Below, one piece after another: positions 6,888 to 12,062 of a stretch of DNA of 12,062 bases. Made by a program: the position numbers and the translations under genes. The DNA is taken from contig DAOWBJ010000018.1 in the NCBI GenBank assembly GCA_030634125.1, positions 1 to 12,062 on the forward strand, read 5' to 3'. The stretch's first letter is position 1. Every line of letters begins with the position of its first letter. The notes beneath the pieces were generated by a model. The model ran no database searches, had not been told where the DNA came from, and saw nothing but the letters and a program-made list of their open reading frames with translations. This stretch comes from Victivallales bacterium. GTDB lineage: Bacteria > Verrucomicrobiota > Lentisphaeria > Victivallales > Victivallaceae.

Positions 6888-6906
6888 CCTGCGGAAGTTG
6901 GGTTAG
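6888..6906 (-). repeat. right terminal inverted repeat of IS1634-type element
   Basis: Perfect reverse complement of 4949-4967, ending at 6906, 78 bases after the transposase stop. The IS end keeps an open frame into the downstream RES remnant, with a TTG codon at 6885. Confidence 0.9.
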
Positions 6907-7103
6907 AATACTTACCGACACAATATTTATGCGAATTTATAAAGAATCAAGGCTTTTCTGGGATAGCCTATAAAAGTGCAATAGATCAAAGTCATAACTC
7001 TGGTTTTAATATTGTTTTTTTTGATGACTCAAATCTCACAATAAGCGAAACAACACAATATACCATCAGCTCTACACAGGTCGAAGTAAGGCAAATAAAC
7101 TAA
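6907..7103 (+). pseudogene. C-terminal fragment of a RES-domain toxin gene, cut by the IS
   Basis: About 65 codons after the IS end read EYLPTQYLCEFIKNQGFSGI, then AYKSAIDQSHNSGFNIVFFD and a short tail. LPTQ, GFSGIAYKS and NIVFFD are the hallmarks of the C-terminal half of RES domains, the toxins of Xre/RES (ParST/MbcTA-like) toxin-antitoxin modules that act on NAD+ or on a protein by ADP-ribosylation. The N-terminal part with the catalytic Arg/Glu residues is missing. It is not found on the left side of the IS, and no antitoxin gene is present. The fragment cannot be a working toxin. A TTG in the IS end could start an in-frame 72-residue peptide, but expression is unproven. Confidence 0.75.
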
Positions 7104-7164
7104 TTTGTTCTAAAAATGTTCATCCGAGAAAGATTTGGTCGTGGACAAACTCGAACACTCGCAT

Positions 7165-7197
7165 CTTTTAAAAAATTACTTTATTCTTTTTTAAAAG
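7165..7197. terminator. AT-rich inverted repeat, possible terminator
   Basis: Eleven-base arms (CTTTTAAAAAA and TTTTTTAAAAG) flank an 11-base loop, and a run of six T follows a few bases later on the plus strand. It lies between the plus-strand RES remnant and the convergent mrdA gene. The stem has very few G-C pairs, so it would be weak. Confidence 0.35.
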
Positions 7198-7231
7198 CCT
7201 CTTTTTTCGAGAGTGGATTTTGGTCTAATGC

Positions 7232-7257
7232 GTATGACCACATGCATGTGGTCATAC
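7232..7257. repeat. perfect 26-bp palindrome
   Basis: The half-site GTATGACCACATG is followed directly by its reverse complement CATGTGGTCATAC. With no spacer it could be a dimeric protein-binding site or extrude as a hairpin. It lies downstream of mrdA and no gene starts nearby on either strand, which argues against a simple operator. It is not followed by a T run on either strand. Confidence 0.85.
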
Positions 7258-7265
7258 TTAAATTT

Positions 7266-7314
7266 CGTCCGTTGGAGACGGACGACAAGCGCTTTCCGCC
7301 GCTTGTCCGCGTCC
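7266..7314. repeat. two overlapping GC-rich hairpins downstream of mrdA
   Basis: Hairpin A pairs CGTCCGT (7266-7272) with ACGGACG (7278-7284) around TGGAG. Hairpin B pairs GACAAGCG (7284-7291) with CGCTTGTC (7300-7307) and can be lengthened by GGAC (7280-7283) with GTCC (7311-7314). The extended B stem uses bases of A's right arm, so the two extended forms exclude each other. On the minus strand they lie 27-75 bases past the mrdA stop and could end or stabilise the operon transcript, though no U-run follows directly. Confidence 0.6.
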
Positions 7315-7340
7315 GACGACGCCCCGGTGCGATTGTATTT

Positions 7341-9164
7341 TTATTTTTTCAGGTACTTCATGAAAAAAGCTTTGGCAATCGGGGCGCAGGTTTTTCCTCC
7401 GGAAACTCCATCCTCTACAATGATTGCCGCCGCGTAATTGATATTTTCATTTTTCCCAAAACAAATAAACCAGGTATTTTGATGACGTTTTCCCTTTAGC
7501 TTGATTTCTGCGGTTCCGGTTTTTCCCGACAAATCAATGAGAGGATTTTCAGCCAGACTGCCGCTGCCTCCAGAGCTGTTGACAACCATATGCATAGCTT
7601 CTTGAACTATTTCTAAATCATGAGGAGTCGTGTCCAAATTACCGCTGATCCGCGGGCTTGTGCGGTATAAAACTGTTCCTGCTGAACTGCGGATTTCTTT
7701 GAGCAAATACGGTTTATAAAGCACTCCGCCGTTACTCAAAGCGGCAGTATAGGCCGCCGCCTGCAAAGGAGTTACCGAGACATAGCCCTGCCCTATACAT
7801 AACAATGAGGTATCATACTGGTTCCAGGCAAATCCGGTGATACGTTTTTTATCTTCACGCGCGGGCAGTCTGCCCTGGCGTTCGGGTAAACCAAGTTTAG
7901 TTATCCTTCCCAATCCGGCACTTTTAAACATATCCCGCAAATCTTCCATTCTTAATTTTTTCCCTTTTTCAATGAAATAATCATTACAGGATCGTTCTAT
8001 CGCCTGCTTTAAATCCACGTTGCCGTGTCCGCCGCGCCGCCATGCCGAACAACGAATACGCGCTTTGGCGATCATAGTTTTCCCATCACATGAAATTCTT
8101 TCTTCCGGTTCTATGCCGTAATTCAATAATGTTAAAGCGACCAGCGGTTTTATAATTGATCCGGGAGTATATTCGCCAAGAATCGCCCGGTTGAATAATG
8201 GTTTACCCGGATCTTTCACCAATTTTTGATAGGCCTTGCTGGTAATTTTGGGTGAAAGAGCCTGCAAATCAAAGGACGGACTGGACACCATGGCAATCAC
8301 CGCGCCGGTATCGGCATTGAGCAGCACAAATGCTCCGCGAAAATCTTTCATCAAATCACCGGCGATTTTTTGCGCGCGCCAATCCAAAGTTAAAATCACA
8401 TTATTACCGCTCAAAGGCTTAATTTCGTCAATTAAAGTTTTATGAATAAATCCGCGATGATCGACTTGAACCAGACTGAATCCCGGATAGCCCTTTAAAC
8501 CGCGAACCGTTTTGTCCGAAAAAAGAAGAGTATCAAATTGTTTTTCGATTCCACGCACACCTTTCAGGTCAGGCAGATAGTAAAAATATTCTTTGCGGTC
8601 ACTGGCTTTCTGAGGGTCTTCGGGACGCGTATAGCCGATGACATGAGCGGCAATATCCTTCGCCGGATAAACTCGTTTGCTGTGAGGAATTATGCCCAGA
8701 CCTTTTACTTTCGCGGATAATTCAAATATTTTGGACATCTGCCTGGGGCTTATATCGCTTGCGACTTTGAATGGCAGACCGGGGCGCTTGTTCATGTGTT
8801 TCCTGATGTCCAAAGCGGTTATTTTTTTATTTTCATCTAGAATCGCGTCTATTTGCAGAAGCGCGTTTTCAATATAGGTAATTGTTCTGCCGCGCCCCGG
8901 CTGCCGCATTTCCTCAAAATATAAATACACGTCGTAAGAAGGAGTATTATCGGCTAAAACATGCAAATCTGAAGTTAATATCTTTCCTCTTGACGCCGGA
9001 ATGCGGATTCGTCGAATTGATTGTTTTGAAATTTTTTCCCGATGCGTAGAACCTTGTCTGATTTGCTCCTGCCATAATTTAATGACGAGAATAAAATACA
9101 GAAAAATCAGGAAAAGCCCTATAATCAGAACACGATTTCTATGTTTAAGTAATAATTTTCTCAT
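7341..9164 (-). CDS. mrdA: penicillin-binding protein 2, elongation transpeptidase
   Basis: This 607-residue class B penicillin-binding protein cross-links peptidoglycan during side-wall growth, working with RodA, MreC and MreD. A short cytoplasmic basic segment and one membrane anchor (about 12-30) are followed by the dimerisation/pedestal domain (about 50-260) with the RIPASRGKILTSD motif near 54-66. The transpeptidase domain carries S336-I-I-K339 (in TPGSIIKP), S392-C-N394 and K548-T-G550. All three active motifs are intact. The start lies five bases past the mreD stop. The GAGGAG in the end of mreD is a possible but rather distant ribosome site. It is the last gene of the four-gene minus-strand cluster, and rodA does not follow. 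FtsI/PBP3 is less likely given the mreCD neighbours. Confidence 0.95.
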   Translation of the reverse strand: MRKLLLKHRNRVLIIGLFLIFLYFILVIKLWQEQIRQGSTHREKISKQSIRRIRIPASRGKILTSDLHVLADNTPSYDVYLYFEEMRQPGRGRTITYIENALLQIDAILDENKKITALDIRKHMNKRPGLPFKVASDISPRQMSKIFELSAKVKGLGIIPHSKRVYPAKDIAAHVIGYTRPEDPQKASDRKEYFYYLPDLKGVRGIEKQFDTLLFSDKTVRGLKGYPGFSLVQVDHRGFIHKTLIDEIKPLSGNNVILTLDWRAQKIAGDLMKDFRGAFVLLNADTGAVIAMVSSPSFDLQALSPKITSKAYQKLVKDPGKPLFNRAILGEYTPGSIIKPLVALTLLNYGIEPEERISCDGKTMIAKARIRCSAWRRGGHGNVDLKQAIERSCNDYFIEKGKKLRMEDLRDMFKSAGLGRITKLGLPERQGRLPAREDKKRITGFAWNQYDTSLLCIGQGYVSVTPLQAAAYTAALSNGGVLYKPYLLKEIRSSAGTVLYRTSPRISGNLDTTPHDLEIVQEAMHMVVNSSGGSGSLAENPLIDLSGKTGTAEIKLKGKRHQNTWFICFGKNENINYAAAIIVEDGVSGGKTCAPIAKAFFMKYLKK

Positions 9165-9169
9165 TTATA

Positions 9170-9694
9170 TTATTGTAGCTCCTCAAGAAGCCGCTTGTTA
9201 GCATTAGTGAATAAAGGCAATCTTACTTTTCCCCCGATCTCATCAAGCACCAGCACCAGCAAAGGCAGCATAAGCGCGTTAAAACCCAGCGTAAAAATTG
9301 TTACGGGCAGCATGTCTTGAAATACGGTAATAATATCTGTATTGTAAATAATCAGTTTGTATATCCAGACAGGCAATACGCTCATTAAAGCAATGACTGC
9401 TCCCGGCAGGATGCAATTACGCAAATGACGCATATCGTTTTTCCGCAAATAATATTCCGCGAAAATCACTACAGCCAGAAAAACCCAGGTAGAGATAAAA
9501 AAATAACGATTATAAGCTAAATCAAGCGAAATTCCGCTCATTAAAGCCCAGAATATTCCTTGTCTCCAGGAATATGCAATACTTATATAAAAGATTCCTC
9601 CAATACAAAAGGGTACATGCAAAGCAATGCCGCCAAATAATAACTGCAGCCAAAACAATATTAACATGATAAACAGCATGTAAAGATTAGCCAT
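9170..9694 (-). CDS. mreD: rod-shape determining protein MreD
   Basis: A 174-residue, strongly hydrophobic protein with about five or six membrane segments (roughly 4-24, 26-43, 46-60, 66-82, 94-116 and 129-151), typical in size for MreD. The FWALMSGISLDLAYN part near 48-62 corresponds to the conserved GL/ISxDLxxN-type motif of the family. MreD is an inner-membrane partner of MreC and tunes activation of PBP2/RodA. The start codon overlaps the mreC stop by one base (TAATG), implying translational coupling, and mrdA follows after five bases. Sequence conservation in MreD is low, so the call rests partly on position between mreC and mrdA. Confidence 0.9.
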   Translation of the reverse strand: MANLYMLFIMLILFWLQLLFGGIALHVPFCIGGIFYISIAYSWRQGIFWALMSGISLDLAYNRYFFISTWVFLAVVIFAEYYLRKNDMRHLRNCILPGAVIALMSVLPVWIYKLIIYNTDIITVFQDMLPVTIFTLGFNALMLPLLVLVLDEIGGKVRLPLFTNANKRLLEELQ

Positions 9695-10566
9695 TATAAT
9701 GCCCTTTTATTTTGGGGTATCGCCAAAACTACAAAATGTAAATTATCCAATTTCGCAGCCGGTAAAATTTTAGCTGACAAATAGAGTTTATTAGAAAAGA
9801 TTTGATTTTTCGCATCCAGTCTTTTCAAAGAACCAATCAAAAAACCTGCCGGTATCTGGTGTTCGAATCCGGAAGTAAGACATTTTTCTCCGGGTTTAAA
9901 TTTTTTGCGGGTAGACAAAAAACTAATATTTATATGATCAGGTCGAAGAGTCTGCCGGGCATCACCATTAATAATGCCATGAGTTCTGGCTTCCGCGAAA
10001 TATCCGGAAATTCGAAAGCGCGGATTCAAGACAGTTATAACCTGCGCGGAATGTCTCGCCGCGTCTTTAACAACTCCAGCCAGTATTACTTGTTCAGGAT
10101 ATTCAGGGTTGAAACACAAAACCGGGGTGCCTGCAATGATTCCATCATCAGTGCCGCGGCTGACAGTAAAGCCCTCCTTCCAGCGCAAGGGGTCCCTGAT
10201 AATTATTTCCGCTGTGATATAATTGCAACCGAAGCGTTTGGGGAGCTTAATCAAGGAACGTAATTTTTCGTTTTCAATTGTAAGTTCGCCGAGTCTCGCG
10301 ACTTTGGTGGCAAAAATGCGATTGTCAGCCTGGAGCTGGCTGATTTTTTCCGCCAATTCCTGTTTACTGTACAAACGAGTACTGCCGTCAGCGGCAAGAT
10401 ATTTGCCTTGAGCCGGTAAATCGATGTAAGGGTAAAAGAAGTTATTCGTAACCCTGAACCAAGCCTGGCGCAAAGTCTGAAAGCTTGCCGCCATAACCAA
10501 GATAAGCAGGGCGGATATAATCAAGCCGTAATTCCATCTTCTTAAGTTTTTACCCTTTTTCGCCAT
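9694..10566 (-). CDS. mreC: rod-shape determining protein MreC
   Basis: A 290-residue protein with the standard MreC plan: basic cytoplasmic N-terminus, one membrane segment (about 12-30), a periplasmic coiled coil (about 66-106, with ELAEKISQLQADN and IENEKLRSLI), then two beta-barrel-like domains to the end. The conserved phrase near 117-150 (AEIIIRDPLRWKEGFTVSRG, DGI, GTPVL) matches the family pattern of an IIxRDP/W-xxxxI-xxG stretch. MreC is the periplasmic scaffold that binds and activates PBP2. Its ATG follows directly on the TAA of the upstream oxidoreductase gene with no spacer, so it is probably translated by coupling. mreB, which commonly precedes mreC, is absent here. Confidence 0.95.
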   Translation of the reverse strand: MAKKGKNLRRWNYGLIISALLILVMAASFQTLRQAWFRVTNNFFYPYIDLPAQGKYLAADGSTRLYSKQELAEKISQLQADNRIFATKVARLGELTIENEKLRSLIKLPKRFGCNYITAEIIIRDPLRWKEGFTVSRGTDDGIIAGTPVLCFNPEYPEQVILAGVVKDAARHSAQVITVLNPRFRISGYFAEARTHGIINGDARQTLRPDHINISFLSTRKKFKPGEKCLTSGFEHQIPAGFLIGSLKRLDAKNQIFSNKLYLSAKILPAAKLDNLHFVVLAIPQNKRAL

Positions 10567-11598
10567 TTATATTGTATTGAGTTTGGTTTTTATATTTTCC
10601 AAAGTACTGGACGCGTCATCAATTAATTCCGCAATCAATTCACGAACCGGTACAATTTCATCGACCAGACCAACAGATTGACCTGCCATCAAAGAACCAT
10701 TATCAACATCTCCGTCAACAACAGCTTTACGCAAAGCTCCCATCCAGAAAGTTTCAACTTCTTCCTGAGCTTTTTCGCGGGAAATCTCACCAGCCCCCAA
10801 TTTTTTGAGCAATTTCAATTGAAGCTGCCCGAAACCCTGAAGCCCTTTGTTGCGCAAAGCGCGAACCGCCACAACCGGCAGGCTTGAATCGTATTGAGGA
10901 GTGGATATGGCATCACGGGCATTCGCGCGTTTGAAAACTGTTTTGAATTTTTCATGCGCGCAGCATTCATCAGTCATAACAAAACGTGTCCCCAACTGCA
11001 CTCCGGCAGCACCCATGAGTAAAGTATGAGCCATCATTTTCCCGGTAGCGATTCCGCCGGCCATAAATACAGGAATATCTTCACCGATCTCAAAGAGCAC
11101 CTGCTGCATCAAAACCGTTGCCGATACATGCCCGATATGTCCGCCGGCCTCGCTGCCTTCGAGAATAATCGCGTCAGCCCCAAAACGCACCATGCGTTTA
11201 GCGATTGACAAAGTCGAGGCGAAACACATTACTTTTGCGCCTGTTTCTTTGGCTACAGCAATTTCATTCGCGCGCGGGAAACTGCCCGCAAAAACGATGT
11301 ATTTCAATTTCAGTTCTTTCAGGCTTTTCAAATGTTCTTTGTAAGCCGGGGCGATGGTAATTAAGTTCACTCCAAAAGGTTTATCAGTCAAAGCGCGCAC
11401 TTCAGCAACCTGTTGTTTCAATATTCCCGATGGCGCGTTACCTCCGGCAAGACAGCCGAAACCACCATTGTTCGCTACAGCCGCTATGAGTTTAGGGTCA
11501 GAGACCCAGGTCATAGCCCCGCAAATAATCGGATATTCACAGTTTAAGAATTCGCTCCCGCGATTCATCAAAGATCTAAGCAGTTTACTTTCATTCAT
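10567..11598 (-). CDS. FMN-dependent nitronate monooxygenase / FabK-like enoyl-ACP reductase
   Basis: A 343-residue TIM-barrel flavoprotein. Visible signatures are the N-terminal YPIICGAMTWVSDPKLIAAV, FGVNL (75-79), the E147-GSEAGGHIG motif with the probable catalytic H154, MAGGIATG (179-186), GVQLGTRF (199-206) and a C-terminal SLMAGQSVGLV. These are shared by nitronate monooxygenases (2-nitropropane dioxygenase family) and by FabK, the flavin enoyl-ACP reductase of type II fatty acid synthesis; sequence alone does not separate them here. The full length and all motifs suggest an active enzyme. It is first in the cluster and abuts mreC with zero spacing. There is no clear ribosome site before the ATG; an alternative start at Met11 lacks one too. 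The upstream sequence is a TTAACCC-type repeat. Confidence 0.85.
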   Translation of the reverse strand: MNESKLLRSLMNRGSEFLNCEYPIICGAMTWVSDPKLIAAVANNGGFGCLAGGNAPSGILKQQVAEVRALTDKPFGVNLITIAPAYKEHLKSLKELKLKYIVFAGSFPRANEIAVAKETGAKVMCFASTLSIAKRMVRFGADAIILEGSEAGGHIGHVSATVLMQQVLFEIGEDIPVFMAGGIATGKMMAHTLLMGAAGVQLGTRFVMTDECCAHEKFKTVFKRANARDAISTPQYDSSLPVVAVRALRNKGLQGFGQLQLKLLKKLGAGEISREKAQEEVETFWMGALRKAVVDGDVDNGSLMAGQSVGLVDEIVPVRELIAELIDDASSTLENIKTKLNTI

Positions 11599-11606
11599 TA
11601 TAGTTT

Positions 11607-11630
11607 TAAGGGTTAAGGATTAAGGGTTAA
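11607..11630. repeat. TAAGGGTTAA-type short direct repeat
   Basis: TAAGGGTTAA occurs at 11607-11616 and again at 11621-11630, joined by GGAT. It lies directly upstream of the oxidoreductase start codon, where the leader and ribosome site should be. The motif looks like low-complexity intergenic filler and is unlikely to be a binding site. Confidence 0.75.
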
Positions 11631-11780
11631 ATATCTCGAAAATAATAGATAATTTATCCCTGAAAGTATAAGATTGCAACCAAATACAACGCTTTTATTA
11701 CTATTGCTTTGTAAATTTAATCCTTGGGTCAACTACGACATAAGGTATGTCCGCTAATAGAATTCCGCCCAGTTTTTTTA

Positions 11781-11808
11781 AACATCGAACATCGAACATC
11801 CAACATCG
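11781..11808. repeat. four tandem copies of a 7-bp unit AACATCG
   Basis: Four head-to-tail units read AACATCG, AACATCG, AACATCC and AACATCG, with one substitution in the third. A T-rich tract precedes them. Short arrays of this kind can grow and shrink by slippage; no function is evident. Confidence 0.85.
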
Positions 11809-11929
11809 AATAAATTAATAATAAATCAATTACGAATATAAAAAATAGGCTTCTTCACCAGAATTAGTGGGTTGAATGTGCTCAATTTGAGCTTATATCA
11901 TTTGGTGTCAAAAAGATTTTCGATAAAAT

Positions 11930-11957
11930 AACCGTTACTTTTACCGAAATAACGGTT
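11930..11957. terminator. hairpin, possible terminator of a gene to the right
   Basis: Eight-base arms AACCGTTA and TAACGGTT enclose a 12-base loop. On the minus strand the stem is followed by ATTTTAT, a weak U-run, so it could end a minus-strand transcript entering from beyond the window. An operator role is an equal alternative. Confidence 0.35.
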
Positions 11958-12062
11958 AAAAAATCTCATCAAATAATTTACCAAAATTTATTTTGGAAAT
12001 TACGCCCGCTGGCGAAGCATTCCGCAAGGAAAGCAACTGGATGTCAATCTGAATTGGAATAG

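Larger units (their letters stand above)
4949..6906 (+). mobile_element. IS1634-family insertion sequence
   Basis: The element is 1958 bp with one transposase gene and terminal inverted repeats that are identical over 19 bp (CTAACCCAACTTCCGCAGG at the left end, its reverse complement at the right), with further partial matching in the A-rich stretch inside. The flanking bases (CTTTAAG left, AATACTT right) do not form the short direct repeat normally made on insertion. The right end lies inside a RES-domain gene. The IS is less AT-rich than the integrative element on its left. Confidence 0.9.
11599..12062. other. non-coding region with short repeats, upstream of the mre cluster
   Basis: No gene could be supported in these 464 bases. 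The stretch is AT-rich with several small symmetrical sites: GACATA-AGG-TATGTC at 11737-11751, GCTCAA-T-TTGAGC at 11880-11892 and a larger hairpin at 11930-11957. It must contain the promoter of the minus-strand cluster, but I see no convincing -35/-10 pair close to the start codon. The last 60 bases become richer in G and C and may be the edge of a gene or of another repeat. Confidence 0.5.

Noticed and set aside
7116..7499. 127-residue plus-strand open frame overlapping the end of mrdA
   Set aside because: Its sequence is set by the inverted repeats and by the antisense of the PBP2 C-terminus; it matches no family and conflicts with a certain gene.
9802..10263. 153-residue open frame on the plus strand
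   Set aside because: It lies entirely antisense to mreC, which has clear family features, and shows no recognisable domain.
11977..12062. Possible beginning or end of a gene at the right edge
   Set aside because: Several frames stay open for up to about 29 codons in the more GC-rich last bases, but there is no supported start, ribosome site or recognisable protein motif.
1..12062. CRISPR arrays, retron or defence gene clusters
   Set aside because: No regularly spaced repeats with unique spacers, reverse transcriptase, nuclease or helicase genes were seen; the only toxin-related sequence is the broken RES fragment.

Overview
The window joins two kinds of bacterial DNA. The left part, up to about position 4865, is very AT-rich and mobile. 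The right part, from about 7340 to 11600, is less AT-rich ordinary chromosome carrying a cell-elongation operon. Between them sits an IS1634-type insertion sequence. The organism cannot be named from this sequence. The PBP2/MreC/MreD set suggests a rod-shaped bacterium with a peptidoglycan wall. The short low-complexity intergenic repeats (a TTAAGGG-type motif and tandem AACATCG) are of a kind I associate with uncultivated Gram-negative lineages, but that is only an impression.

Positions 1-4865 are the right-hand part of an integrative element inserted in the 3' end of a tRNA-Arg(TCT) gene. The 3' tRNA fragment at 4812-4865 has no 5' half next to it and is read as one attachment site; the intact tRNA and the other end should lie to the left of the window. 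Reading inward on the minus strand come a tyrosine recombinase (3366-4697), a small AlpA/excisionase-like helix-turn-helix protein (1463-1759) with a degenerate tandem copy of its first half (1881-1979), a possible 79-residue hydrophobic protein (1222-1461), and a large protein of the YagK/YfjJ (inovirus Gp2) type with an HYH motif and a YxxK motif (63-1163). An ISAzo13-type insertion sequence (about 2051-3258) lies between the excisionase region and the integrase. Integrase and excisionase would move the element. The Gp2-like protein could act at a replication origin, although only its motifs support this.

Positions 4949-6906 are a complete IS1634-family element with 19-bp perfect terminal repeats. 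It cuts into a RES-domain toxin gene, of which only the C-terminal 65 or so codons remain (6907-7103). The other half of that gene is not on the far side of the IS, and no target duplication is visible, so DNA has been lost or rearranged here.

Positions 7104-7340 are non-coding and rich in inverted repeats, including a perfect 26-bp palindrome.

Positions 7341-11598 hold four minus-strand genes packed without gaps: an FMN-dependent nitronate monooxygenase/FabK-like enzyme, then mreC, mreD and mrdA (PBP2). MreC and MreD are inner-membrane scaffold proteins for the PBP2 transpeptidase, so three of the four genes belong to the elongasome. The oxidoreductase in the first position is the unexpected partner; mreB is not in the window. 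The last 464 bases contain short repeats and no convincing gene.
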